Below are positions 50,658 through 59,917 of a stretch of 64,000 nt of DNA, piece by piece. The position numbers were made by a program, and so were the translations under genes. Source of the stretch: an uncultured Acidimicrobiales bacterium. Lineage in GTDB: Bacteria; Actinomycetota; Acidimicrobiia; Acidimicrobiales; CADCSY01. The stretch's first letter is position 1. The number at the start of each line of letters is the position of its first letter. The DNA lies in contig CADCSY010000092.1 of assembly GCA_902805555.1 (NCBI GenBank), positions 35,923-99,922 on the forward strand, given 5' to 3'. Under the pieces are notes generated by a model, which saw only the letters and a program-made list of their open reading frames with translations, did no database searches and was not told where the DNA came from.

Positions 50658-52037
50658 ATGCTCGTCGCCGGCGTCGACTCGTCCACCCAGGCCACCAAGG
50701 TCGTCGTCAGGGACGGCGCCAGCGGCGCGCTCGTGCGGCAGGGGCGGGCGCCCCACCCTCCGGGCACCGAGGTCGCGCCGGAGGCGTGGTGGCAGGCGCT
50801 GGGCGCAGCGACGCAGGGCGGTCTCCTCGACGACGTCGCCGCCATCGGGGTCGCCGGCCAGCAGCACGGGCTCGTCGTGCTCGACGACGCGGGGGAGGTG
50901 GTGCGTCCCGCCCTGCTCTGGAACGACACCCGCTCGGCCGGGGCGGCGGACGACCTGGTGGAGGAGCTCGGCGGGGGCGGCGCGTGGGCCGAGGCCGTGG
51001 GGACCGTGCCCGTCGCCAGCATCACCGTCACGAAGCTCCGGTGGCTGGCCGAGCACGAGCCGGACCGTGCCGACCGGGTCGCGCAGGTCCTGCTGCCCCA
51101 CGACCACCTCACGTGGCGCCTGACCGGGAGGGCCGCCTCGCCCGTCACCGACCGGGGCGACGCCTCGGGGACGGGGTACTGGTCGCCGTCGACCGGCCGG
51201 TACCGGCCCGACCTCCTCCGGCTCGCCTTCGGCCGGGAGCTCCAGGTCCCCGTGGTGCTCGGGCCGAGCGACGTCGCGGGGACGACCGAGGCCGGTGCGG
51301 TCGTCAGCGTCGGGACCGGCGACAACATGGCTGCCGCCCTGGGTGTCGGCGCCGGGCCGGGGGACGTCGTGGTGTCGATCGGCACCAGCGGGACCGTCTT
51401 CGCGGTGGCCGAGCGTGCGAGCGCGGACCCGACCGGGATCATCGCCGGCTTCGCCGACGCCACCGGGCGCTACCTCCCGCTGGTCTGCACCATGAACGCA
51501 GCACGGGTGCTCACCACGGTCGCGTCGCTGCTCGGCGTCGACCAGGACCGCCTCGACGAGCTGGCGATGTCCGCTCCCCCCGGAGCGGCGGGCGTGGTGC
51601 TCGTCCCGTACCTCGACGGCGAGCGGACCCCGAACCTCCCGCACGCGACCGGCACCTTCGCCGGGCTCCGGCACGAGACGACGACCCCGGCCAACCTGGC
51701 GCGCGCCGCCGTGGAGGGCGTCCTGTGCGGGCTGGCCGACGGCCTCGACGCCCTCCGGTGCGCAGGGACGGCGGTGCACCGGGTGATCCTGATCGGCGGC
51801 GGTGCTCGCTCCCGGGCGGTCCAGGTGATCGCACCTGCGGTCCTCGGCGTGCCGGTGGTGGTGCCCGACCCGTCGGAGCACGTCGCCGACGGCGCCGCCC
51901 GCCAGGCCGCGTGGGCCCTGTCGGGTGAGCAAGCCCCACCTCCGTGGGTGCTGCCCGCCGGACCGGCGTCCGAGGTCGACCCCACGCCGGCGGTCCGGGA
52001 CGCCTACGCCGCTGCCCGGGACCTGGCGGCACGGTGA
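50658..52037 (+). CDS. xylB: xylulokinase
   Basis: A 459-residue FGGY-family sugar kinase. It has the N-terminal [14 protein letters not shown] phosphate-binding segment, [28 protein letters not shown], the catalytic-Asp region GDASGTGYW, and the C-terminal [21 protein letters not shown] adenosine-site motif. It phosphorylates D-xylulose to xylulose-5-phosphate, feeding the pentose phosphate pathway. The sulfatase GTG overlaps its stop (GTGA), so all four genes are read as one unit. Confidence 0.95.
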   Translation: MLVAGVDSSTQATKVVVRDGASGALVRQGRAPHPPGTEVAPEAWWQALGAATQGGLLDDVAAIGVAGQQHGLVVLDDAGEVVRPALLWNDTRSAGAADDLVEELGGGGAWAEAVGTVPVASITVTKLRWLAEHEPDRADRVAQVLLPHDHLTWRLTGRAASPVTDRGDASGTGYWSPSTGRYRPDLLRLAFGRELQVPVVLGPSDVAGTTEAGAVVSVGTGDNMAAALGVGAGPGDVVVSIGTSGTVFAVAERASADPTGIIAGFADATGRYLPLVCTMNAARVLTTVASLLGVDQDRLDELAMSAPPGAAGVVLVPYLDGERTPNLPHATGTFAGLRHETTTPANLARAAVEGVLCGLADGLDALRCAGTAVHRVILIGGGARSRAVQVIAPAVLGVPVVVPDPSEHVADGAARQAAWALSGEQAPPPWVLPAGPASEVDPTPAVRDAYAAARDLAAR

Positions 52038-53491
52038 CAGGGGCGCAGGTGGTGGGACGACCGAACATCGTGCTCGTCAACTGCGACGACCTCGGCTACG
52101 GCGACCTCGGCTGCTACGGCTCGGAGCTGCACGCCACGCCGCACCTCGACCGGATGGCCGAAGAGGGTGCCCGCTTCACCGACTTCCTGATGGCGTCCTC
52201 GGTGTGCTCGCCGTCCCGGGCGGCGCTGCTCACCGGGTGCTACCCGCTCAGGATCGGGTTCGGCGGCAAGGAGGGCGGTGGCCTCGGTGGCGTGCTGTTC
52301 CCCGGCTGGCCGATCGGCCTCGACCCCGGCGAGGTCACGATCGCGAGGGCGCTGCGCGATGCCGGCTACGCCACGCTGGCCGTCGGGAAGTGGCACTGCG
52401 GCGACCAGCCCGACTTCCTGCCGACCAACCACGGCTTCGACGAGTGGTACGGCATCCCCTACAGCAACGACATGGGTCGCCAGGTGAGCGGGCCCGGCGA
52501 GCCGAGCGACCCCGAGATGCGGGCCATCCTCGACGACCTCGGCGTGACGATGCCCTGGCTGCGGCCACCGCTCCCGCTGATGGAGGGTGACGAGGTCATC
52601 GAGGAGCAGCCGGACCAGGCGTCGCTCACCGGCCGCTACGTCGAGCGGGCCGTCCGCTTCCTGCGCGGCTCCCGCGAGCGACCCTTCTTCCTGTACCTGG
52701 CGCACCTCTACGTCCACCTGCCGATCTACGTGCAGGAGCGGTTCCTGACCGAGTCCCGCAACGGCGCCTACGGCGGTGCGGTGGCCTCGATCGACTGGGC
52801 TGCGGGGGTCGTGCTCCACGAGCTCCGGCGGCTCGGCCTCGACGACCGCACGCTCGTGATCTTCACCAGTGACAACGGCGCCCTGGCCGGCGACCGGGGC
52901 GGGTCGGGCTCCAACCTCCCGCTGCGGGGGGCGAAGGGCACCACCTGGGAGGGAGGGCATCGGGTGCCCTGCATCATGCGCTGGCCCGGCCGCATCGAGG
53001 CGGGGACGGTCGTCGAGGAGCTGGCGACGTCGCTCGACCTGTTCCCGACGATCGCAGGTCTGTGCGGTGCCGAGGTGCCCGCCGACCGCACCGTCGACGG
53101 CCGACCGATCGGTGGGCTCGTCGGCCTCGGAGACGAGCGGCCGGCTGAAGAACGCGCCTTCGTCTACATCCTCGACGGCAGCATCGAGGCGGTCAGGGTC
53201 GGGCGGTGGAAGCTGCACGTCCGCAAGCGGCAGCGGAAGCTGTCCGCCCTCTACGACCTGGTGTCGGACGTGGGCGAGACCGACGACCGGAGCGAGGACC
53301 ACCCCGACGTGGTGGCGGCGCTGGAGGCGGTGCTCGACCACTGGCGGGCCGAGCTGGGTGACGAGGCGACGGGTGTCGCCGGCCGGGACGTCCGCCCGAT
53401 CGGGCGCGTCGCCGACCCCCGCCCCGTCACCACGTTCGACGCCGACCACCCGTACTACCAGGCCGAGTACGACCTGCCGGACCGCGGCTGA
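52034..53491 (+). CDS. type I (formylglycine) sulfatase coupled to xylose catabolism
   Basis: A 485-residue sulfatase. C58-S-P-S-R62 in [14 protein letters not shown] is the site converted to formylglycine. Metal ligands include the N-terminal [16 protein letters not shown] and [13 protein letters not shown]. The basic [12 protein letters not shown] segment lines the active site. There is no signal peptide, so desulfation would occur in the cytosol. The C-terminus carries the [21 protein letters not shown] segment of this family. It overlaps xylB, which strongly suggests the operon handles a sulfated xylose-containing glycan. The converting enzyme is not in the window. Confidence 0.9.
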   Translation: MTGAQVVGRPNIVLVNCDDLGYGDLGCYGSELHATPHLDRMAEEGARFTDFLMASSVCSPSRAALLTGCYPLRIGFGGKEGGGLGGVLFPGWPIGLDPGEVTIARALRDAGYATLAVGKWHCGDQPDFLPTNHGFDEWYGIPYSNDMGRQVSGPGEPSDPEMRAILDDLGVTMPWLRPPLPLMEGDEVIEEQPDQASLTGRYVERAVRFLRGSRERPFFLYLAHLYVHLPIYVQERFLTESRNGAYGGAVASIDWAAGVVLHELRRLGLDDRTLVIFTSDNGALAGDRGGSGSNLPLRGAKGTTWEGGHRVPCIMRWPGRIEAGTVVEELATSLDLFPTIAGLCGAEVPADRTVDGRPIGGLVGLGDERPAEERAFVYILDGSIEAVRVGRWKLHVRKRQRKLSALYDLVSDVGETDDRSEDHPDVVAALEAVLDHWRAELGDEATGVAGRDVRPIGRVADPRPVTTFDADHPYYQAEYDLPDRG

Positions 53492-53529
53492 GCCACCGTC
53501 CCCACGACCACCCGCAACACGTCACACGC

Positions 53530-53558
53530 TTCACATCGCAAGTCACATGACTTAGGAT
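53530..53558 (+). promoter_or_regulatory. vegetative promoter of the plus-strand acyl-CoA dehydrogenase operon
   Basis: TTCACA (53530-53535), a 17-bp spacer and TAGGAT (53553-53558) form a near-consensus promoter, with ATG 53566 following after 7 nt (leaderless). Confidence 0.68.
53540..53553. promoter_or_regulatory. candidate TetR operator
   Basis: AAGTCA-CA-TGACTT is a perfect inverted repeat between the -35 and -10 boxes, touching the -10. The last gene of this operon encodes a TetR protein, so autorepression is likely. Confidence 0.62.
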
Positions 53559-53565
53559 GTCGGCC

Positions 53566-54861
53566 ATGTGGGACTTCGCGACCGACCCGGACTACCAGTC
53601 GAAGCTCGACTGGGTCGACACCTTCCTGCGGGAGGAGGTGGAGCCGCTCGACCTCGTCCTCGGCGACCCGTACGACAAGGCCGACGCGCAGGCCATGGCC
53701 GTCGTCCGGCCCCTGCAGCAGCAGGTCAGGGACCAGGGGCTCTGGGCGGCCCACCTCGGCCCCGAGCTCGGCGGCCAGGGCTACGGCCAGCTCAAGCTGG
53801 CGTTGCTGAACGAGCTGCTCGGCCGCAGCCGCTTCGCGCCGTCGGTGTTCGGCTGCCAGGCGCCCGACTCCGGCAACGCCGAGATCCTCGCCCACTACGG
53901 CACCGAGGAGCAGAAGGCGAAGTACCTCCAGCCGCTGCTCGACGGGCTCATCTCGTCCTGCTACTCGATGACCGAGCCGCACGCCGGCGCCGACCCGACG
54001 CTGTTCACGACCCGGGCCGAGCGCGACGGCGACGAGTGGGTCATCAACGGCGAGAAGTGGTTCTCCTCCAACGCCCGCTTCGCCAGCTTCTACATCGTCA
54101 TGGTGGTGACGAACCCCGACGTCAGCGCCTACCAGGGCATGGGCATGTTCATCGTGCCGGCTGAGACGGCAGGCGTCGAGATCGTCCGCAACGTCGGGGT
54201 CGGCGGTGAGCCCGAGGGGCACGGCAGCCACGGCTACGTGCGCTACACGAACGTGCGGGTCCCCGCCGACCACCTGCTCGGGGGCGAGGGCCAGGCCTTC
54301 GTGATCGCCCAGACGCGCCTCGGCGGCGGTCGCATCCACCACGCCATGCGCACGATCGCCCAGGTGCGCCAGGCCTTCGACATGATGTGCGAGCGGGCCC
54401 TGAGCCGACAGACCAGGGAGGGCCCGCTCGGGTCGCTCGGCGTCGTGCAGGAGCAGATCGCCGACAGCTGGATCGAGATCGAGCAGTTCCGCCTGCTCGT
54501 GCTCCGGACGGCCTGGCTGATCGACGAGCACCAGGACTACAAGAAGGTCAGGAAGGACATCGCGGCCGTCAAGGTGGCGATGCCGAAGGTGTACCACGAC
54601 GTCGTGCAGCGGGCGATGCACCTGCACGGCGCCCTGGGCGTCTCCAACGAGATGCCGTTCACCGGGATGATGACCGCAGCGGAGGTCATGGCCATCGCCG
54701 ACGGCCCCACGGAGGTGCACAAGCTGACCATCGCCCGGCAGGTGCTCAAGCAGCACCAGGCGGTGGACACGCTGTTCCCGTCCGCCCACATCCCGACCCG
54801 CCGCGAGGCGGCGCGGGCGAAGCTGGCCGACGTGCTCGAGCACGCCGTGGGCAACCTCTAG
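53566..54861 (+). CDS. acyl-CoA dehydrogenase (ACAD10/11-like module)
   Basis: A 431-residue acyl-CoA dehydrogenase: SCYSMTEPHAGADPTLF and DEWVINGEKWFSSNARFA in the middle domain, MHLHGALGVSNEMPFTGMM near the active-site helix, and IADGPTEVHKLTIARQVLK at the end. The sequence style is that of the ACAD10/11 and LvaC-like group that co-occurs with APH kinases. It leads an operon with an SDR, an APH-type kinase and a TetR regulator. The start follows TAGGAT, so the ATG at 53557 is not used. Electrons would go to ETF. Confidence 0.87.
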   Translation: MWDFATDPDYQSKLDWVDTFLREEVEPLDLVLGDPYDKADAQAMAVVRPLQQQVRDQGLWAAHLGPELGGQGYGQLKLALLNELLGRSRFAPSVFGCQAPDSGNAEILAHYGTEEQKAKYLQPLLDGLISSCYSMTEPHAGADPTLFTTRAERDGDEWVINGEKWFSSNARFASFYIVMVVTNPDVSAYQGMGMFIVPAETAGVEIVRNVGVGGEPEGHGSHGYVRYTNVRVPADHLLGGEGQAFVIAQTRLGGGRIHHAMRTIAQVRQAFDMMCERALSRQTREGPLGSLGVVQEQIADSWIEIEQFRLLVLRTAWLIDEHQDYKKVRKDIAAVKVAMPKVYHDVVQRAMHLHGALGVSNEMPFTGMMTAAEVMAIADGPTEVHKLTIARQVLKQHQAVDTLFPSAHIPTRREAARAKLADVLEHAVGNL

Positions 54862-54863
54862 GA

Positions 54864-55634
54864 ATGGCGGCGCAGCCCTTCGACCTCAGCGGCAGGGTGG
54901 CGGTCGTCACCGGGGGGAGCCGCGGCCTGGGGAGGGCGATGGTCCAGGCCTTCGCCGAGCACGGGGCCGACGTGGTGATCGCCAGCCGCAAGGCCGACGC
55001 CTGCCGGGCGGCGGCAGTCGAGGTCGAGGCGTCGACCGGCCGGGCCGCGCTCGGAGTGGGCTTCCACGCCGGCCGGTGGGAGGACGCCGACCGACTCGTC
55101 GACGTCGTCCACGAGCGGTTCGGGCGCTGCGACGTGCTGGTGAACAACGCCGGCATGTCGCCGCTCTACGAGTCGCTCTCGACGGTGAGCGAGGAGCTCT
55201 TCGACAAGGTCGTCGGGGTGAACTTCAAGGGGCCCTTCCGGCTGTCGGCGCTCGTCGGCGAGCACATGGCGGCCGGTGGGGGCGGCTCGATCATCAACGT
55301 GTCCTCGGTGGCGGCGGTGCAGCCGACGCCGAACGAGCTCGTCTACGCCGGTGCCAAGGCGGCCCTGAACGCCATGACGATCGGCATCGCCCGCGCGTAC
55401 GCGCCCAAGGTGCGCTGCAACGTGATCATGCCCGGACCGTTCCTGACCGACATCTCCAAGGCGTGGGACCTCGAGGCCTTCCAGCGCAGCGCGAAGGCCT
55501 CGATCCCGCTCCAGCGTGGCGGCGAGCCCCACGAGGTCGTGGGCGCCGCGCTGTACCTGGCGTCGGACGCCTCGTCGTACACGACCGGCGCCGTCATCAA
55601 GATCGACGGCGGCGCCGCGTACGCACCGGCATGA
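54864..55634 (+). CDS. short-chain dehydrogenase/reductase
   Basis: A 256-residue classical SDR: VVTGGSRGLGRAM (TGxxxGxG), NNAGMSP, the catalytic Ser in INVSSVAAVQ, and YAGAK (Y-x3-K). It ends with the usual GAVIKIDGGAA. It interconverts a hydroxy- and keto-acyl group, NAD(P)-dependent. It starts 2 nt after the dehydrogenase stop (TAG-GA-ATG) and overlaps the APH gene by 4 nt, so the operon is tightly coupled. Confidence 0.93.
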   Translation: MAAQPFDLSGRVAVVTGGSRGLGRAMVQAFAEHGADVVIASRKADACRAAAVEVEASTGRAALGVGFHAGRWEDADRLVDVVHERFGRCDVLVNNAGMSPLYESLSTVSEELFDKVVGVNFKGPFRLSALVGEHMAAGGGGSIINVSSVAAVQPTPNELVYAGAKAALNAMTIGIARAYAPKVRCNVIMPGPFLTDISKAWDLEAFQRSAKASIPLQRGGEPHEVVGAALYLASDASSYTTGAVIKIDGGAAYAPA

Positions 55635-56656
55635 CCGACTCCATCGACCTGGCGCGCCTCGGCGGCTGGATGGACGAGGAGGGGCTCCCCGGGGGCGAGA
55701 TCGAGGGCGCCGAGCTGCTCGGGGGCGGCACCCAGAACATCCTCCTGCGCTTCACCCGTGGCCCCGGGGCGTACGTGCTCCGGCACCCACCGCCCCACAA
55801 GCGCAGGAACAGCGACGAGACGATGCGCCGCGAGGCCCGCGTCCTGGCCGCCCTCGCAGGCACCGACGTGCCCCACCCCCGCCTGATCGCCGCCTGCGGC
55901 GACGAGTCGGTCCTCGGCTCCGCCTTCTACCTGATGGAGCCGGTGGACGGCGCCAACCCGACGGTCGGGCTGCCGCAGGGCTACCTCGACGCAGCGTCGT
56001 GGCGGCACCAGCTCGGGCTGGCCATGGCCGACGGGGCGGCGTCCGTCGGGGCCGTCGACCACGAAGCGGTCGGCCTCGCCGACCTCGGGAGGGCCGAGGG
56101 GTACCTCGAGCGCCAGGTGGCCAGGTGGCGGGCGCAGCTCGACTCCTACGCAGAGCTCCCCGGCTACCCCGGCCCCGACATCCCGGGCGTCGACGACGTC
56201 GGAGCGTGGCTGGACGCCAACCGACCCACCTCGTGGCGGCCCGGGCTCATCCACGGCGACTACCACCTCGCCAACGTCCTGTGCTCGCCGCACCGACCGG
56301 GGCTCGCCGCCATCGTCGACTGGGAGCTGACCACCATCGGCGACCCGCTGCTCGACCTCGGCTGGCTGCTCGCCACCTGGCCCGACGGCGAGGGGCCGAC
56401 CACGACGAACGTGCAGCCGTGGGACGGCTTCCCGACTGCGGACGAGCTCGTGCGCCGCTACAGCGAGCGGTCCGACCGCGACCTGTCCGCCGTCGCCTGG
56501 TACGAGGTGCTCGCCTGCTACAAGCTCGGCCTCATCCTCGAGGGCACCCACGCCCGGGCGTTCGCCGGCCTCGCCCCCGTCGAGACCGGTGACATGCTCC
56601 ACGCCTCCACCGTCGGGCTCTTCCGCCGCGCCCTCGCCCGGATCGGGCGGTCGTGA
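55631..56656 (+). CDS. APH-family phosphotransferase (acyl-CoA-associated)
   Basis: A 341-residue kinase-fold protein. The N-lobe has LLGGGTQNILLRFTRG and YVLRHPPPHKRRNSDETMRREARVLAALAG. The catalytic loop is LIHGDYHLANVL (H-G-D...N) and the metal loop IVDWELTTIGDPLLDLGW. This is the ACAD10/11 and LvaA-like type, not an antibiotic-resistance enzyme. In those systems the kinase phosphorylates the 4-hydroxy group of an acyl-CoA, allowing later loss of phosphate. Placement between an SDR and a TetR gene and beside the dehydrogenase fits that chemistry. Confidence 0.85.
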   Translation: MTDSIDLARLGGWMDEEGLPGGEIEGAELLGGGTQNILLRFTRGPGAYVLRHPPPHKRRNSDETMRREARVLAALAGTDVPHPRLIAACGDESVLGSAFYLMEPVDGANPTVGLPQGYLDAASWRHQLGLAMADGAASVGAVDHEAVGLADLGRAEGYLERQVARWRAQLDSYAELPGYPGPDIPGVDDVGAWLDANRPTSWRPGLIHGDYHLANVLCSPHRPGLAAIVDWELTTIGDPLLDLGWLLATWPDGEGPTTTNVQPWDGFPTADELVRRYSERSDRDLSAVAWYEVLACYKLGLILEGTHARAFAGLAPVETGDMLHASTVGLFRRALARIGRS

Positions 56657-57312
56657 GCGCCGACACCCGAACTGCGCTGCTGACGGCCGCCGAGCGGCTG
56701 TTCGCGAACGGTGGGATCGACGGGCCGTCGCTGCGGGAGATCACCCGGGCCGCCGGTCAGCGGAACACCTCGGCCCTGCAGTACCACTTCGGCGACCGCG
56801 ACGAGCTCCTGCGCGCGGTGCTCGAGCGGCACCTGCAGTCGGTGGACGCGAACCGCTCGGCGCTCCTCGACCAGCTCGACCTCACCGGCGGCGGCGACGA
56901 GCGGGGGCTCGCGGCTGCGCTGGTGCTCCCGCTCGTGTCGAAGCTCGACGACGGGGGCGGAGGGCCGGCATACCTCCAGGTGGCCGGCGAGGTCGTGGCC
57001 CGACCCGTGCGGTTCGCCGAGCTGCTGCCGGTGCTCACGACCGGTCCGGGCATGGCTCGGTGGTCGAAGGCGGTCGAGCCGCTGCTGCCGGAAGCGGCCG
57101 TGGGTCGGCCCCTGCACCGCCGCTTCGCCGCCATCCGCTTCGTGCACGGCGAGCTGGCGTCTCGCGCCCGGGAGCGCCGGTCCCGCTCCGACCACCGCCT
57201 GTTCACCAGCCACCTCGTGGACCTCGTCACCGCGCTGCTGGCAGCGCCGGTCTCGCCCGACACCGCCCGCCTCATCCGGCGCGAGCAGCCGGCCGGCGGG
57301 CGGACCCGCTGA
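56653..57312 (+). CDS. TetR-family regulator
   Basis: A 219-residue TetR protein. The N-terminal helix-turn-helix is ALLTAAERLFANGGIDGPSLREITRAAGQRNTSALQYHFGDRDELLRAVLERH. The rest is a helical ligand-binding domain. GTG 56653 overlaps the APH stop, so it is made from the same message. Its candidate operator is the 53540-53553 palindrome in the operon's own promoter. An acyl-CoA or hydroxyacyl-CoA is the likely effector (inference). Confidence 0.87.
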   Translation: MSADTRTALLTAAERLFANGGIDGPSLREITRAAGQRNTSALQYHFGDRDELLRAVLERHLQSVDANRSALLDQLDLTGGGDERGLAAALVLPLVSKLDDGGGGPAYLQVAGEVVARPVRFAELLPVLTTGPGMARWSKAVEPLLPEAAVGRPLHRRFAAIRFVHGELASRARERRSRSDHRLFTSHLVDLVTALLAAPVSPDTARLIRREQPAGGRTR

Positions 57313-57326
57313 CGACCGCCGCCGAC

Positions 57327-58517
57327 CTAGTCGCTGAGCATCGGCACGGTCATGCCGGTGTCCCGCCCCAGCAGCACGGCCCGCTGCACCGAGGACGAGC
57401 CGAACCGCTCCCGCACCTCGTCGATGGCGGCGTCGAGCGAGCCGCCGGAGCCGCGCTCGAAGGGCAGCACGAGCTGGACGGCGGCGTCGTCGTCGAGGTT
57501 GCCGACGCTGATCCCGATGAGCGTGCAGCCCCGCTCGGCGACGAGCGGCATCGCGCCGTCCAGCAGGGCCCGGCACGCGTCGAGCACCGTGGAGGTGTGG
57601 GCAGTGGCCCTGGGCAGCGAGTGGGACCGGGTGATGCGGGCGGCGTCGTCGAAGCGCAGCCGCAGCGTCACCGTCCGGCCGACCCGACCGGCCGAGCGCA
57701 TGCGCCGGGTGACCCGGTCGGCGAGGGCGACGAGCGAGGCGTCGAGCTCGGCGTCGGTCGTGGGCCGCCACCCGAGAGCCCGCTGCGAGCCGATCGACCG
57801 GCGCCGACGCCCGACCACGACGGGTCGGGGGTCGCGGTTGTTCGCCAGGGCGTGGAGGTGACGGCCCGTCGCCCGGCCGAGCATGCCGACGAGCAGCTCC
57901 TCGCCGAGCTCCGCGAGGTCGCCCACGGTGTGGATGCCGCGGCCGTGGAGCTTGGCCGAGGTCTTCGGTCCGACCCCCCACAGCTTCTCGACCCGCAGCG
58001 GGTGGAGGAAGGCCTCCTCACCGTCGGGTGGCACCAGCAGGAGGCCGTCGGGCTTGCCGGCAGCGCTGGCCACCTTGGCCAGGTGCTTCGTGCGGGCGAC
58101 GCCCACGGTGATCGGCAGCCCGACCTCCTCCCTGACCCGCCTCCGGAGCCGGGCGGCGATCTCCACCGGCGTGCCGGCGATGCGCCGCAGGCCGCCGACG
58201 TCGAGGAACGCCTCGTCGACCGACACGCCCTCCACGAACGGGGTGGTGTCGTGGAAGATGGCGAAGACGGCCCTGCTCGCCTCGGTGTAGGCGGCCATCC
58301 GAGGGGACACGAACACCAGGGCGGGGCACAGCCGCCGGGCCTCCCGCCCCCCCATCGGCGTGCGCACGCCGTGCGCCTTCGCCTCGTAGGAGGCGGCGAG
58401 CACCACGCCGCCGCCGACCGCCACCGGCCGCCCCCGCAGGCCTGGGTCGTCGCGCTGCTCGACGGACGCGTAGAAGGAGTCGAGGTCGGCGTGCAGGATC
58501 GACGCGTCCGTCCGCAT
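57327..58517 (-). CDS. dinB: Y-family DNA polymerase IV
   Basis: A 396-residue translesion polymerase. The palm motifs are ILHADLDSFYASVEQRD and GVSVDEAFLDVGGLRR, with the GVARTKHLAKVAS and KLWGVGPKTSAKLHGRGI helix-hairpin-helix region, and a little-finger domain to the C-terminus. The last ~30 residues include ERGSGGSLDAAIDEVRERFG; no clear clamp-binding motif is seen. A perfect SOS box abuts the ATG at 58517, and the alternative ATG 58526 would lie inside it. The box predicts induction by DNA damage. Confidence 0.93.
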   Translation of the reverse strand: MRTDASILHADLDSFYASVEQRDDPGLRGRPVAVGGGVVLAASYEAKAHGVRTPMGGREARRLCPALVFVSPRMAAYTEASRAVFAIFHDTTPFVEGVSVDEAFLDVGGLRRIAGTPVEIAARLRRRVREEVGLPITVGVARTKHLAKVASAAGKPDGLLLVPPDGEEAFLHPLRVEKLWGVGPKTSAKLHGRGIHTVGDLAELGEELLVGMLGRATGRHLHALANNRDPRPVVVGRRRRSIGSQRALGWRPTTDAELDASLVALADRVTRRMRSAGRVGRTVTLRLRFDDAARITRSHSLPRATAHTSTVLDACRALLDGAMPLVAERGCTLIGISVGNLDDDAAVQLVLPFERGSGGSLDAAIDEVRERFGSSSVQRAVLLGRDTGMTVPMLSD

Positions 58518-58531
58518 CGAACACATGTTCG
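58518..58531. promoter_or_regulatory. LexA (SOS) box at the dinB start
   Basis: CGAACACATGTTCG (plus strand; minus strand CGAACATGTGTTCG) matches the actinobacterial/Firmicute box CGAAC-N4-GTTCG on both arms, directly upstream of ATG 58517 and overlapping the likely -10. Confidence 0.82.
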
Positions 58532-58630
58532 CACACGACGACGGGCGCCGGTCGGCCGCAGCTCGGGGCGGCCCCTCGGGGGTGGATCACCGACCAGTGG
58601 CGTCGACGGGTCGTGCTCGGCCTCGTCCCG

Positions 58631-59908
58631 TCAACCGTGGAGCGACGCCACCCCCTTCGGCGCCTGCTGGCTCATGAACCCGAACAGGTAGCCGGCGACC
58701 CGCCGCATCTGGATCTCCTCCGCGCCCTCCGTGATCCGGTACCTGCGGTGGTGGCGGTAGATGTGCTCGAACTGCTGGTGCCGCGAGTAGCCGAGGCCGC
58801 CGAACACCTGCATGGCCCGGTCGGCGGCGTCGCAGCAGAGGCGGTTGGCGACGTAGTTGCACATGGAGACCTTGTCGCTCACCGAGAAGGCGCCGTAGGT
58901 GTCCATCTGCCAGGCCGTCTGGCGGATCAGCGCCCGCAGCATCTCGCACTGGGTGACGAGCTCGACGATCGGGAACTGGATGCCCTGGTTGTGCGAGAGC
59001 GGCTTGCCGAACGGCGCCCGCTCGTTGGCGTACTCGATGGCCCGGTCGAGGCAGTACTCGGCCGCCCCGAGCGACGACGCCGCCTGGCGGATGCGGTTCT
59101 CGTTGAAGAACAGCTGCACCACGCCCAGGCCGCGGCCCTCGCCGCCGAAGATCGACGAGTGCGGCACCCGCACGTCGGTGAGCCTGATGTGGGCGTGGTC
59201 CGTCGGCATGTTGAAGGTCCAGAGGAACTCGAGGACCTCGAAGCCCGGGCTCGTCGTCGGCACCAGGAAGGCGGTGATGCCGCTGCCGTCGCCGGCCTTG
59301 CCCGACGTGCGGGCGAAGATGAGGTCGTACTGCGCCTTGTGGATGCCGGTGTTCCACGTCTTCTCGCCGTTGATGACCCACTCGTCGCCATCGCGGACGG
59401 CCGTCGTCTCCATGTGGGTGGCGTCCGAGCCGTGCTTCGGCTCGGTGATGCCGAAGGCGAAGCCCCCCGTCCCCTCCAGCATCTTCGGCACCCACTCCGC
59501 CTGCTGCTCCTCCGTGCCGTGGGCGAGCATGAGCATGAGGCCGACGTTGTTGCCGACGATGGACGACTCGTTCTGCAGGTCGTTGTGCAGGCCGAGGCCC
59601 TTGCGGGCGAGGTGCTCGCGGATGACGGCCATGCCCAGGTTCGTGCCGTCCCGGCCGCCGTGCTCCTTCGGGAAGGCGTAGCGGTGGTGGCCGGCTGCGT
59701 CAGCCCGGCGCCGCATCTCGCCGAGCAGCTGCTCCCACTCCTCGTTCGGCAGGCCGCCCCGCTCCCAGTCGGTGCGGGCGTCCTCCCGGCGGTGGTCGAA
59801 GAACCGCTCGTTGTCGTCCTTGGCCTGCAGCGGCACGATCTCCCGCTCGATGAAGGCGTCGAGCTCGGCGAGGTAGTCGACGAGGTCCTGGGGCAGGTCG
59901 AAGTCCAC
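58631..59908 (-). CDS. acyl-CoA dehydrogenase (second ACAD/SDR/APH module)
   Basis: A 425-residue acyl-CoA dehydrogenase: AFGITEPKHGSDATHM and DEWVINGEKTWNTGIHKAQ, HNQGIQFPIVELVTQCEML, and the end RYRITEGAEEIQMRRVAGYLFGF. Its arrangement follows the ACAD11/LvaC-like subgroup. It is the last gene of a minus-strand operon (synthetase, hydratase, APH kinase, SDR, dehydrogenase). GTG 59908 has GGGAGAA upstream. In that setting it may convert a phosphorylated 4-hydroxyacyl-CoA to an enoyl-CoA rather than simply dehydrogenate a fatty acyl-CoA (inference). Confidence 0.88.
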   Translation of the reverse strand: MDFDLPQDLVDYLAELDAFIEREIVPLQAKDDNERFFDHRREDARTDWERGGLPNEEWEQLLGEMRRRADAAGHHRYAFPKEHGGRDGTNLGMAVIREHLARKGLGLHNDLQNESSIVGNNVGLMLMLAHGTEEQQAEWVPKMLEGTGGFAFGITEPKHGSDATHMETTAVRDGDEWVINGEKTWNTGIHKAQYDLIFARTSGKAGDGSGITAFLVPTTSPGFEVLEFLWTFNMPTDHAHIRLTDVRVPHSSIFGGEGRGLGVVQLFFNENRIRQAASSLGAAEYCLDRAIEYANERAPFGKPLSHNQGIQFPIVELVTQCEMLRALIRQTAWQMDTYGAFSVSDKVSMCNYVANRLCCDAADRAMQVFGGLGYSRHQQFEHIYRHHRRYRITEGAEEIQMRRVAGYLFGFMSQQAPKGVASLHG

Positions 59909-59917
59909 GGGTTCTCC

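Noticed and set aside
55631..56656. Aminoglycoside resistance gene
   Set aside because: Although the fold is APH, the operon context and motifs match the ACAD10/11-associated type.
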